Below, piece by piece: positions 16,197-25,348 of a stretch of 64,000 bases of DNA; the stretch's first letter is position 1, and every line of letters starts with the position of its first letter. The notes beneath the pieces are model-generated. The model worked only from the letters and a program-made list of their open reading frames with translations, did no database searches and was not told the DNA's origin. Source of the DNA: Sphingobacterium sp. ML3W. GTDB taxonomy: Bacteria > Bacteroidota > Bacteroidia > Sphingobacteriales > Sphingobacteriaceae. Where the stretch lies: assembly GCF_000747525.1 (NCBI RefSeq), contig NZ_CP009278.1, positions 1,860,001 to 1,924,000 of the forward strand, given 5' to 3'. Both the position numbers and the translations under genes were made by a program.

Positions 16197-17132
16197 ATGA
16201 ATAAAGACTTAATACAAATTGGTGCTGAGGCATTAAGAAAAGCAGCACTAAATGAAGATTCGAAAGCCTATATATTGACAAACCCAGTCTTATTCCAACT
16301 TTTCAAAAAAGCAGCCGATAGATATATTGGGGGCGAAACCCTAGAAGAAACTATAGTTAAAGTTAAGGCTTTAAATAATTTAAAAACTTCAATAGAATTC
16401 ATGGGTGAAAGTACGCGAACAGAACAAGAATCAAACGCTGCTACCGACGAGTTTATCCGTATCTGTGAACAAATCAGGCTACAGCAATTAAATGCTACGG
16501 TATCTTTAGATCTGTCGCATGTAGGCTTAGCAGTATCCAAAGATCTTTGCTTAAATAATTTAAATGCCATTTGTCATGAAGCATCCAAATCTGGTGTTGA
16601 AATTATTATCAGTGCCGAAGGAACTGAAAGAACAGATGCTGTAATTGATACCTATCAAAAAGCAATAAAAAATTATAATCATTTGGCAATCACGCTGCAG
16701 GCCTATCTATATCGAACAAAAGATGATTTTGAGGAGATAAAAAAAGAAAGTGGAAGAATCAGAATTGTGAAAGGTGCGTTTGAGACAGCTAGTGGCCTTT
16801 CCATGCCTAGAGGCGAGTTGCTTGATGATGTTTATTTGAGTTATGTCGATCAGTTACTGGCCCAAAACCATAAATGTTCAATTGCTACGCACGATAAAAA
16901 TATACAGGCAAACGTTCAATTACTAATTGAGCAATACAAGCCAACGAAAGAAAACTATGAGTTTGAAAGTCTATATGGTATTTGCAATGAGCAACTTTTC
17001 TTACTTCGCGACCAAGGATACCAAACCAAGCTCTATTTTGTTTATGGAAAGGAATGGTACTTATATCTATGCAATCGGATAGCAGAATATCCAATGAGCA
17101 TATTTCAAGCCTTGAGCGATATTACAAAATAG
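16197..17132 (+). CDS. Proline dehydrogenase-like flavoenzyme
   Basis: A 311-residue protein of monofunctional PRODH length. Recognisable PRODH blocks are TLQAYLYRTKDDF (residues ~162-174), RIRIVKGAFE (FAD/substrate barrel) and a C-terminal LYFVYGKEWYLYLCNRIAE. In typical PRODH and PutA this last block ends in R-R-L-A-E, and both arginines bind the substrate carboxylate; here the first is Asn. That change may alter or lower proline use. No P5C dehydrogenase gene is adjacent. The gene lies 110 bases after the VOC gene and just before the phospholipase C gene. Family call is firm, substrate is not. Confidence 0.8.
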   Translation: MNKDLIQIGAEALRKAALNEDSKAYILTNPVLFQLFKKAADRYIGGETLEETIVKVKALNNLKTSIEFMGESTRTEQESNAATDEFIRICEQIRLQQLNATVSLDLSHVGLAVSKDLCLNNLNAICHEASKSGVEIIISAEGTERTDAVIDTYQKAIKNYNHLAITLQAYLYRTKDDFEEIKKESGRIRIVKGAFETASGLSMPRGELLDDVYLSYVDQLLAQNHKCSIATHDKNIQANVQLLIEQYKPTKENYEFESLYGICNEQLFLLRDQGYQTKLYFVYGKEWYLYLCNRIAEYPMSIFQALSDITK

Positions 17133-17226
17133 AATATGCAATCCAACGACAATATCTAGAAGGAGATAATACCAATGCCACGATGTGGTTGATTAAATAT
17201 GTACATATAAAAGAATAGTTGATAAT

Positions 17227-19707
17227 ATGGATAATAGGAGAGATTTTCTAAAAAAAGCAGCTATGCTGACAGGTGGAATGTCCTTGTCACAGCTCTTACC
17301 TCAATCTATAGCCAAGGCTATGGCCATTGATCCTACATTAGGAAGTACATTTTATGATGCAGAACATGTGGTTTTGCTCATGCAAGAAAATAGGTCATTT
17401 GACCATGCATTTGGCACCTTAAAGGGAGTCCGAGGATTTAACGACCCTCGTGCTATTCGCCAGCCAAATAATCGAAAGGTTTGGTTACAGTCTCAATCCG
17501 AAGGTAAAACATATGCACCTTTTAGATTGGATATCAAAGATTCTAAGGTCACCTGGATGGGCTGTTTACCACACAATTGGACAGATCAGACCGATGCGCG
17601 TAATCACGGCAAGATGGACCGTTGGTTAGATGTTAAACAGTCTGGATTTAAAGATTTTAAAGATATGCCCCTAACACTGGGACATTATACGCGTGAAGAT
17701 ATTCCATTTTACTATGCAATGGCCGATGCGTTTACCATCTGTGACCAGCATTTTTGTTCCAGTCTGACAGGCACCAACCCCAATAGGCTCTATTTTTGGA
17801 CCGGTAATATTCGAGAAAAACTAACCGATAAAGCATTGGTTTGGAATGGAGATTCCGAGTTTAGTGGAAAAGCCACATGGAAAACCTTTCCCGAGCGTCT
17901 TCAGGATATGGGCGTGGATTGGAAGATCTACCAAAATGAAATATCTTCAAGTAGTGCCGGATATAGTGGACCTGAAAATAGCTGGTTGGGAAATTTTGGA
18001 TGTAATGTAATGGAGTACTTCCCGCAATATGCCGTCAAATATAGCAAGCGTTATCAAGACTTATTGGTCGAAAAGAGGAAGCAGACCGAGGAGAAGTTTC
18101 AGGAACTACAAGGGCAAGGTATCGCGACGGGCGAAGCTTACGAGAAATTGCAGAAAAGATTACACGAAACAGTTAAGGAGCAAGAGCTATACACGAACGA
18201 AAACTTTGAGAAGTTAAGTGCTTACACAAAAGAGATCCATCGACGTGCATTTGTCAATAACAGTGCTGATCCAGATTATATGCAATTGGAGGAGATGGAA
18301 TATCAAGAGGGTGATGTGAAGCGAAAACTTCAAATACCTAAGGGAGATATCTTGCATCAGTTTAGAGAAGATGTCGACACGGGGAATCTACCCACTGTAT
18401 CTTGGTTGACAGCACCACAGCTTTTTTCCGATCATCCCGATTCTCCTTGGTTCGGAGCTTGGTATGTCAGTGAAGTCATGGACATCTTGACAAAAAATCC
18501 AGAAGTGTGGAAAAAGACCATTTTTATCCTTACTTATGACGAAAACGATGGTTATTTTGACCATGTAGCACCCTTTGCAGCACCAAACCCATACCAACAG
18601 GGTACAGGTAAGGTCTCTCAAGGTATCGACACTCGGCTGGAGTATGTCCGAAAGGATGATCAGTATTACCCCGAAAGTGGACGCGAAAGTAACATCGGAT
18701 TAGGGTATCGTGTCCCGATGATCATCGCCTCTCCTTGGTCCCGTGGAGGATGGGTCAATTCTCAAGTGTTTGATCACACTTCACCTTTACAGTTTCTAGA
18801 GCGATTCATTAGCCACAAAACACGTTCTAATGTCAAAGAAACTAATATTACAGCATGGAGGAGGGCCGTTTGTGGCGATTTAACTTCGGCTTTCAGACCT
18901 TATCGGGGAGAAGTGATGGCGAAACCTGAATTTGTCCAGAAAAAACCATTTATTGAAAGCATTCATCAGGCACAGTATAAAGATGTGCCAAAAGGATTTA
19001 AACCTTTGAGTCCGGCTGAAATAGATCAAATCGAACAAAAACCTCAATCTTCACCCTACTTCCCTCAGCAAGAAAAGGGCTATAAAGATTCATGCGGGTT
19101 ACCCTATGAACTCTATGTTGATGGGTGTTTGGATAGAGAAAATGGGGAATATCAGATCAGCTTTGCATCTGGCAACCGTGTATTTGGTCCCGCATCTGCA
19201 GGGGCAGCATTTACAGTTTACAGCGAAACCCCTTATCATGATGAGCGAGGAAGAAGTTGGAATTATGCCACGGTCCCAGGGGGTCACTTGCAAGATAGTT
19301 GGCTATTACATGCCTTTGACGACCGTGCCTATAAACTGAGCGTTTATGGTCCTAATGGTTTTTTTAGAACTTTTGCTGGAGGGAAAGAAAATCCAAAAAT
19401 CAAAATTTGTTGTCGTTACGAAAACGATAAAAAAGGTAAAGGATTTACAGGTCGATTGTTGATTGAAATTACCAACCAAGAAGACCATCAGGTTGAATTG
19501 TTGCTTCAAGATAGTAGTTATGGACAAGCAGCACGTAGTATCAAGGTGCTTGCGAGTTCTAGCAAAGTTGCGGAAGTTGATTTATCAAAACAACATTATT
19601 GGTACGATGTCAAAGTGACCTGTACTGGATATTTGGATTTTTACGAACAATTTGCTGGACGTATTGAAGTCGGGCAAAGCGCGAAAAGTGATCCGTTAAT
19701 GGCATAA
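17227..19707 (+). CDS. plcN: Phosphocholine-specific phospholipase C, Tat-exported
   Basis: An 826-residue exported phosphoesterase. The N-terminus has a twin-arginine signal, N-R-R-D-F-L-K-K at residues 3-10, followed by a hydrophobic stretch. The catalytic domain (residues ~35-560) shows VVLLMQENRSFDHAFGTLKG with the nucleophile-bearing region, SLTGTNPNRL, and FILTYDENDGYFDHVAPF for metal ligands. Two C-terminal beta domains of the PLipase_C_C type follow (residues ~620-720 and ~735-815). The enzyme cleaves phosphatidylcholine or sphingomyelin to free phosphocholine, probably for phosphate or choline scavenging. Monocistronic with a strong terminator. Confidence 0.93.
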   Translation: MDNRRDFLKKAAMLTGGMSLSQLLPQSIAKAMAIDPTLGSTFYDAEHVVLLMQENRSFDHAFGTLKGVRGFNDPRAIRQPNNRKVWLQSQSEGKTYAPFRLDIKDSKVTWMGCLPHNWTDQTDARNHGKMDRWLDVKQSGFKDFKDMPLTLGHYTREDIPFYYAMADAFTICDQHFCSSLTGTNPNRLYFWTGNIREKLTDKALVWNGDSEFSGKATWKTFPERLQDMGVDWKIYQNEISSSSAGYSGPENSWLGNFGCNVMEYFPQYAVKYSKRYQDLLVEKRKQTEEKFQELQGQGIATGEAYEKLQKRLHETVKEQELYTNENFEKLSAYTKEIHRRAFVNNSADPDYMQLEEMEYQEGDVKRKLQIPKGDILHQFREDVDTGNLPTVSWLTAPQLFSDHPDSPWFGAWYVSEVMDILTKNPEVWKKTIFILTYDENDGYFDHVAPFAAPNPYQQGTGKVSQGIDTRLEYVRKDDQYYPESGRESNIGLGYRVPMIIASPWSRGGWVNSQVFDHTSPLQFLERFISHKTRSNVKETNITAWRRAVCGDLTSAFRPYRGEVMAKPEFVQKKPFIESIHQAQYKDVPKGFKPLSPAEIDQIEQKPQSSPYFPQQEKGYKDSCGLPYELYVDGCLDRENGEYQISFASGNRVFGPASAGAAFTVYSETPYHDERGRSWNYATVPGGHLQDSWLLHAFDDRAYKLSVYGPNGFFRTFAGGKENPKIKICCRYENDKKGKGFTGRLLIEITNQEDHQVELLLQDSSYGQAARSIKVLASSSKVAEVDLSKQHYWYDVKVTCTGYLDFYEQFAGRIEVGQSAKSDPLMA

Positions 19708-19736
19708 GAACCTCAACGATCCTTATATTTTATGCT

Positions 19737-19773
19737 AAAAGCGCCATACGACTCAAAATTGTATGGCGCTTTT
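19737..19773. terminator. Terminator after the phospholipase C gene
   Basis: Perfect 13-bp stem (19737-19749 with 19761-19773) ending in TTTTT. Confidence 0.85.
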
Positions 19774-19955
19774 TAAATATCAACGACTTAGTGTGACATA
19801 TTTTGTTGTTCCTTGTTTTTAAATAGGAGATTGCTGCTTGGAACCATCTTTTATCCGGTATGAATTATATTTGATTTTTAAAAATCCTCCTGACATATAG
19901 CTGTCAGTCGCTAAGGCTATTTTCGCTTAAATATTAATAATCAAATAGCGATAAA

Positions 19956-20423
19956 ATGAAAAATGTAACCATCCCAGAAAAGAAAATCATTGGCTTAGCC
20001 ATTAGAACTACAAATGAAAACGGACAGTCGGCAAATGATATCGAATTATTATGGCAAAAGTTTTGGAAAGAACAAGTCGGACATCAAATCGAGCAAAAGA
20101 TAAATGATGATATCTATGCCGTTTATACCCATTATGAAACAGATTTTACAGGATACTACGATACCATAATAGGATATGAGGTCAACTCGTTATTAGCTAT
20201 CCCTGATGGTCTAGTCGGTCTGGTCATTGAAGGGGGTGTATATGATAAATTTGTATCTACAGGCAAGATGCCAGAAGCGGTATTCAATACCTGGTTGGAA
20301 ATTTGGGGCGATAAAGAATTTGATTCGAAAAGAGCCTATAAAGCAGACTTTACCATTCATGGGGAAAAATACAATGACGGACCCGAGGCTGAAGTAGAGA
20401 CCTATATCTCAATAAAATCTTGA
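19956..20423 (+). CDS. GyrI-like small-molecule-binding protein (effector-binding domain)
   Basis: A 155-residue single-domain protein with the GyrI-like/AraC effector-binding fold: EKKIIGLAIRTTNENG at the start, YAVYTHYETDFTGYYDTIIG in the middle, and a C-terminal PEAVFNTWLEIW with the conserved substrate-facing Glu. Standalone members bind or hydrolyse hydrophobic or cationic drugs, or serve as sensors. No DNA-binding domain is present. It stands alone 170 bases after the PLC terminator and has its own promoter region, in which a small CTGACA/TGTCAG inverted repeat (19891-19908) could be an operator. Confidence 0.82.
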   Translation: MKNVTIPEKKIIGLAIRTTNENGQSANDIELLWQKFWKEQVGHQIEQKINDDIYAVYTHYETDFTGYYDTIIGYEVNSLLAIPDGLVGLVIEGGVYDKFVSTGKMPEAVFNTWLEIWGDKEFDSKRAYKADFTIHGEKYNDGPEAEVETYISIKS

Positions 20424-20719
20424 TGGTCGTAGCATCTCTATTATTACAGGGGAAAATCGAAATAAAAAGGATATTATCATCAGCAATTCGCAGGTTGGTA
20501 TAGTTAAATGTATTGAAGCCATCTTGTTAAAGTTATAACCCACTCAATTTCGACATAAGGGACAATTTGTTATTTTCCATTACGAAGATGAAGGTTCGCG
20601 GTATGGATGGCTTCTATAATATACCTATACGACTCATATAGAAATTACAGTGCATCTTGAACTCATTATTTATCCTTACCAGATATGCCAAAATATGACC
20701 TTTATGCCATTTATTATGT

Positions 20720-21286
20720 TTACTTTATTTTACCTTGAAAGTCGCCTCTAGCATACTGTTCATAAACTGTTTTTAGAGATATACAAATAGCTTTTACACA
20801 GTCGAAATAATATTCTACTACGATCCAATTTCGCTCATTGAGCCTTTCGAAAAAATATCTGGAATCAAGGAAAATGGTCGATAATGTTTTGATAGCACCA
20901 TCAAAATTGTCAAGTTTTTCCTTATCCGGTAGGAGCGTAGTTTCTGATATATTATCTGCTATTAGTATAGAAACTTTGAATAAGTTGGCATTCCTGTCAA
21001 AGTTGTCTACATAATGCTGCTTAATTAAGATTTTAAGAAATTGGGGAAGTTGATTGAATAATCTTTCAAGATTATGTCCTTTTATCACGGCATCTTTTCT
21101 TAGCGTACGAGTAAAAGCCTTCAGATAAAGTTCGATACATAGCCCACTCATCACATTCAAGGCGTTCATTTCTCCTATGTATTTTTCCTTAACTTGGATG
21201 TTTTTATTTAAAATCTGGATAGAATTAAATATTCCGTCAGCTTGCATTTTTGCGAACTTACTCTTATTGAGATTGAAATTTTTCAT
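20720..21286 (-). CDS. Hypothetical HEPN-like protein
   Basis: A 188-residue all-helical protein. The segment NVMSGLCIELYLKAFTR with GHNLERLFNQLP about 18 residues later follows the pattern of HEPN-type proteins (an acidic/aliphatic helix then a K/G-HNLE loop), although the RNase R-x4-6-H motif is not evident. No partner nucleotidyltransferase (MNT) gene is next to it. It is isolated between two long non-coding gaps. It may be an orphan HEPN protein or an inactive relative; a structure comparison would decide. Confidence 0.5.
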   Translation of the reverse strand: MKNFNLNKSKFAKMQADGIFNSIQILNKNIQVKEKYIGEMNALNVMSGLCIELYLKAFTRTLRKDAVIKGHNLERLFNQLPQFLKILIKQHYVDNFDRNANLFKVSILIADNISETTLLPDKEKLDNFDGAIKTLSTIFLDSRYFFERLNERNWIVVEYYFDCVKAICISLKTVYEQYARGDFQGKIK

Positions 21287-22108
21287 AATTTTTTATTTTC
21301 AAAAACCAATTAGCTATTCTCTAAGGTAATAAATTATTGTTAGAATTTTAAAATAGCTATAATTTTAGTGTCAAGTATTTTGAAAAATTAATTTATTGTT
21401 AAGATGACGGGTAGGGTAGAAAATCTAGCTATGGGACTATTTTTTTATGCTATTTTTCGACGTGCTTGTGTTAATATTATACCTTAACAAATTTCAATTA
21501 CGATTTTCGAATTGTGCTACAACGCTATTTCATGTATCGCTGTGTGATTCATTATGAAATTGCCTGTAAAATTAGTTCGTCGATAAAAATATGTGTTAGC
21601 AAGAAAGCTACATAAATCTTATTAGCGATATATAATATTTAACATCTTGTATGAAAGAAACAAGCTTTTTGACGGCACTAGGCATTGCCCTTTGCATTAC
21701 GATTGTATATTTATTGACTGTCTGGCTACTAGATATACCATCAGGCTTAGATGCGATTGGTTATTATTTAATCTTTCCATTTACATAAATTCTGCTTATC
21801 AACAACCATTCTCAGCTACACCAAACGTCCAACTATAAAATTAACCACCTATTCTATTAGAGGTTAAGCTAAGTAATTGGCTCTAAAATTGTATCAATTC
21901 AGTTGCTGATAGCAAGCAGAGAAATAGAAAATCTAGGAAATAAGATGGATATGGCTTATAAATTGCCTATTAGGGGCTGATTTCTTCATAACTGTTTACA
22001 CAATGTTGTTAGAATTCTTTAGTTTTGGCCCTACTAGCTTAAGGAAGATGATAATATTGCCTCATCGGCAAAGGAACATTTAGAATAACCCAGAAATACG
22101 GAAGAACA
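21287..22108. other. Long A+T-rich gap containing one small ORF
   Basis: Apart from the 45-codon membrane-protein ORF at 21651-21788, I see no coding or RNA signal in this 0.8-kb gap. It directly precedes the chimeric TPR gene and may be the scar of a rearrangement. Confidence 0.4.
21651..21788 (+). CDS. Small single-span membrane protein (45 residues)
   Basis: ATG 21651 opens a 45-residue frame with one hydrophobic helix (residues ~5-28: FLTALGIALCITIVYLLTVW) and a polar loop IPSGLDAIG before a second aromatic stretch. The sequence looks protein-like and the start is the first ATG, but there is no clear ribosome-binding site and the ORF is short, so this may be chance. No family recognised. 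Confidence 0.35.
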   Translation: MKETSFLTALGIALCITIVYLLTVWLLDIPSGLDAIGYYLIFPFT

Positions 22109-24640
22109 ATGATATTGATAAAAAGAATTGACCACAACTCCCTGAAATACCTATTTACCGTGGTGCTTTCTGGTTTGCTGGTTACGGGCTATGCGCAGGA
22201 AGTGGAAAAGCAGCAGAAAGAAAAGCAACAACTGGATGGGCATCAAATTAAAACGATGGATTCCATTGATGTTGTACGCGACTACCGGCCTGTGCTGGCC
22301 GATGCCGTAAAGGTTCGCAGGAGCCCAGATATGAGTCATATCAATCGGGAGGCCATTGAGACGGAATTGCGCCAAATCGCCACGGCTACATATTTTGCAA
22401 GTAAGACATACAAACAAGCTTATTACAATGAATTGCAGAAAAGGCATCCAAACGCTTTACGCGGCAATATTGATAATTACCGTATCAGCTATCTGGCTTA
22501 CCAAGCACGGGAATACCCAAGAGCGGCCTCTATTTTGGAGTCGTTGGAAGCTTCGGATGCCTTTTATCAGGGTTCGATAATTACTTTGGGTCATATTGCC
22601 TTGGAAACCGGCGATAAGCAACGCGCACGAAATGCATTTGCCAAAGCGATGAAACTAGATTTCGACCGTCAATTGAAAGCAGATGCGCTATATAACTATG
22701 CCAAAGTCTTGTTTGCAATGGACTCCACTCAAGCCGCTCAGAAAGTTCTCCAGAAATATATTGATCAAGAATATGGGGATTTTGATCCAGGCGTTCAAAA
22801 ACAAGAAAGTCCGGAAATACTATCGGTTCAAACCTTATTGGGCACGAGTAACTTCCATACTGGCGTAAGTCTTCTGGAATCGTTGAAAGATAGAGGGCCG
22901 GAAGCCGATGCTACCTATCAAAAAGCAACATACTATCGCGGATTGGAGTTTTATAACGAGCGCGCTTTCGAGAATAGCATATCTATATTCATGAGATCGG
23001 AAAAATTTCCGATCGATGCAAAAATGGCTGCGCTTGCTACGTATTGGAAAGCGGAAGCGATGTATGAAGTGCGTAAATACGGGGAGGCGGTAGAAAACTT
23101 CTCCCGGTTCCTTCGATTGCCCATTGCAAAAAACACCAACGTATATAACTATGCAAATTATGGACTGGCTTATGCCGCGTTTAGAAATAACAGTTTTGGT
23201 ATATCGGCCGATTATTTTGAACGCTTTTTGGCTATCGAGGGAAGTTCGGTAGATGAAAATATACGTCATGACGTAATCGCACGTTTGGGCGATTCGTATT
23301 TATCCATGCGCAATTATGACCGTGCCAACCAATACTATGACAAGCTGATCAACAGCAAAACTTCCAATCAGGACTATGCATTGTTCCAACGAGGTGTTAT
23401 CTTTGGATTGCAGGGAAACAATGAAACCAAGCTAAGTATCCTGCAGTCTGTTTTGAAACAATTTCCGAGTTCGAACTATGCAGATGACGCTGCCTTTGAG
23501 ATCCCCTATACGTATTTCACTACTGGAGATTATGATCGTGCCATCGATGGGTTGCAACGGATGATCGAAAAGTACCCACGAAGCAGCTATGTGCCACGCG
23601 CGTTGATGACCATAGGGCTCGTGCAGTATAATAAAGATGATTCCGAAGCGGCGAAAGCCACTTTCAAAAATGTTGTAGAGAATTATTCCAAAACCAATGA
23701 GGCACAGCAAGCGATGCGTTTTATTGAAAACATCTACCTCGACCAAGGGGATGCTTCGACCTATATTCGTTACGCCATCGGTACCAATGTCAGTAATCTG
23801 AGTCCTGCGGAACAAGATAACATGGCGTTTCAAGCAGCCCAATCTCTGTTTGCCAAGGAGCAATATGCAGCTTCGGTGGAAGCGATCAACGCGTATTTTG
23901 ATAAATTTCCGAAACCCAAACAAGAAAAATATGCCCGTTACATCCGCGGGGTGAGTTCTTATCGCACCGGGCATCCAAAAGAAGCACTGCACGATCTGAA
24001 TATCATTCTGAACGACTGGACAAGCAAGTATACGGAGAACACCTTGCTCACAGTGGCTGCGCTATATCTGGACCTAAAAGAATACAACGAGGCAATTGTG
24101 CACCTCAAAAAATTGGAGCTCAATTCAGAATATAAAAAGAACTATGGCTACGCAATAAGTAACTTGATGATTTGTTATTTCGAACTCGGCGATATGGGGC
24201 AGATGGCCAAATATGCGAAGATGATTAAGGATTACGAGGGTGCATCGCAGGAGGAAATTGCCAAAGCACACTTATATAGTGCAAGGGCCTTACTGCAAGA
24301 AGGGAACAAAGCGTCCGCGATGAAGGAACTCAATCAGGCTGCTCTGAAGAGCCAAAGGGCGGTCGGCGCAGAGGCGAAATACCGTGTGGGGCAACTGCAG
24401 TATGATAACAAGGAATACGATAAAGCCCTTGCAACAGCCTTTGAAGTGATTAACAGTGAAGAAGAAAGTCCATATTGGGTGGCCAAGAGTTTCCTATTGC
24501 TTGCTGATAGCTATGCGCGTAAAGGCAATGTTTTGCAAGCGAAGAGTACGTTGAAAAGTGTGATTGAAAATTATGAAGAAAAAGATGATGATATCATCCC
24601 GTCAGCAAAAGAACGTTTACAGAAATTGAACAATAAGTAA
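22109..24640 (+). CDS. Large TPR protein with an apparently grafted outer-membrane-protein N-terminus
   Basis: An 843-residue exported protein with a signal sequence (residues ~1-30, VVLSGLLVTGYAQ). Residues ~50-75 (DSIDVVRDYRPVLADAVKVR) resemble the conserved N-terminus of a Bacteroidota outer-membrane beta-barrel family that is normally encoded next to the TPR gene, not within it. From about residue 80 the protein consists of TPR/Sel1-like helical repeats (ALYNYAKVLFAMDSTQAAQK; DYDRAIDGLQRMIEKYPRSS; EYNEAIVHLKKLELN), matching the middle and end of the ~1000-residue TPR scaffold proteins of this phylum. It probably works in the periplasm as a binding scaffold. The join suggests a fusion by deletion. 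Confidence 0.8.
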   Translation: MILIKRIDHNSLKYLFTVVLSGLLVTGYAQEVEKQQKEKQQLDGHQIKTMDSIDVVRDYRPVLADAVKVRRSPDMSHINREAIETELRQIATATYFASKTYKQAYYNELQKRHPNALRGNIDNYRISYLAYQAREYPRAASILESLEASDAFYQGSIITLGHIALETGDKQRARNAFAKAMKLDFDRQLKADALYNYAKVLFAMDSTQAAQKVLQKYIDQEYGDFDPGVQKQESPEILSVQTLLGTSNFHTGVSLLESLKDRGPEADATYQKATYYRGLEFYNERAFENSISIFMRSEKFPIDAKMAALATYWKAEAMYEVRKYGEAVENFSRFLRLPIAKNTNVYNYANYGLAYAAFRNNSFGISADYFERFLAIEGSSVDENIRHDVIARLGDSYLSMRNYDRANQYYDKLINSKTSNQDYALFQRGVIFGLQGNNETKLSILQSVLKQFPSSNYADDAAFEIPYTYFTTGDYDRAIDGLQRMIEKYPRSSYVPRALMTIGLVQYNKDDSEAAKATFKNVVENYSKTNEAQQAMRFIENIYLDQGDASTYIRYAIGTNVSNLSPAEQDNMAFQAAQSLFAKEQYAASVEAINAYFDKFPKPKQEKYARYIRGVSSYRTGHPKEALHDLNIILNDWTSKYTENTLLTVAALYLDLKEYNEAIVHLKKLELNSEYKKNYGYAISNLMICYFELGDMGQMAKYAKMIKDYEGASQEEIAKAHLYSARALLQEGNKASAMKELNQAALKSQRAVGAEAKYRVGQLQYDNKEYDKALATAFEVINSEEESPYWVAKSFLLLADSYARKGNVLQAKSTLKSVIENYEEKDDDIIPSAKERLQKLNNK

Positions 24641-24690
24641 CATTGAAGATGTCGAAAAACTGAAATAGAAGATCTTATTAAAATATAGAA

Positions 24691-24730
24691 AACCGCTTGG
24701 GGACACTTCAATGACCAAGCGGTTTTTTTT
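24691..24730 (+). terminator. Terminator after the TPR gene
   Basis: Perfect 10-bp stem AACCGCTTGG (24691-24700) with CCAAGCGGTT (24714-24723), followed by eight T. Confidence 0.85.
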
Positions 24731-24766
24731 GTGGGATAATTTTGCACCATTAAATGCTTTTATCTT

Positions 24767-25348
24767 CTATCGCAAGTGTGTTGGTTTAAGATTCTGCACT
24801 GCACTTTTTACAACTTCGTCAATGCGTTTTTGTCGGGTTTCCTGCCGTTTGGCAAGAACAATCCAGCCTAATATGATTTTTCTTGCCGATTTACTCAAAC
24901 TTAGGAAATAGTTCTTTGAACCTTCCTGTTCTTTGAACGCTTTCTCTAGATCGTTCGGTATTACCAGTTCTTCCACTTCATCTAAAATATTCCAAGAACC
25001 ATTCTGTTTGGCGGTTTCAATACTATCAAAACCTGCTGCTGTCATTAGTCCATTTTCAATGAGTTGTTGAACTTTTTCTTTGTTGATTTTTGACCAGTTG
25101 CTTTTAGGTTTACGTTTGCTAAAAAACTGCAAATACGAAAAATCGTCAATCGTTTTTTTTGTGCTGTCAATCCAACCGAAGCAAAGTGCTTCATCAACAG
25201 CCTCACTCCAACTTAATGAAGGAATATTAGACTTTTTTGTGTAATAAACAAGCCAAACAGATTGTTTGGACTGATGGTTTTTTTCCAACCATTGTCTCCA
25301 ATCTGTTCCGCTTTGAGGACAATATGTTTCTACCTCCTTGTTAAGCAT
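24767..25348 (-). CDS. YdeI/OmpD-associated family protein
   Basis: A 193-residue protein of the YdeI/OmpD-associated family. The usual blocks are visible: WLEKNHQSKQSVWLVYYTKK near the start, SWSEAVDEALCFGWIDSTKK (residues ~46-65), and FSKRKPKSNWSKINKEKV (residues ~76-93). The C-terminal part carries the LGWIVLAKRQETRQKRI-type tail. The family is cytosolic, of poorly defined role, often linked to bacteriocin protection. Its start overlaps the stop of the alpha/beta hydrolase gene by 8 bases in the same direction, so the two form an operon. Confidence 0.88.
   Translation of the reverse strand: MLNKEVETYCPQSGTDWRQWLEKNHQSKQSVWLVYYTKKSNIPSLSWSEAVDEALCFGWIDSTKKTIDDFSYLQFFSKRKPKSNWSKINKEKVQQLIENGLMTAAGFDSIETAKQNGSWNILDEVEELVIPNDLEKAFKEQEGSKNYFLSLSKSARKIILGWIVLAKRQETRQKRIDEVVKSAVQNLKPTHLR

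Noticed and set aside
17132..17217. Short frame continuing after the proline-dehydrogenase-like gene (EYAIQRQYLEGDNTNATMW)
   Set aside because: It resembles small phage-type tails slightly, but has no start and is only 28 codons; too weak to call.
22151..23992. Minus-strand frames opposite the TPR gene
   Set aside because: Antisense shadows of a repetitive helical protein.
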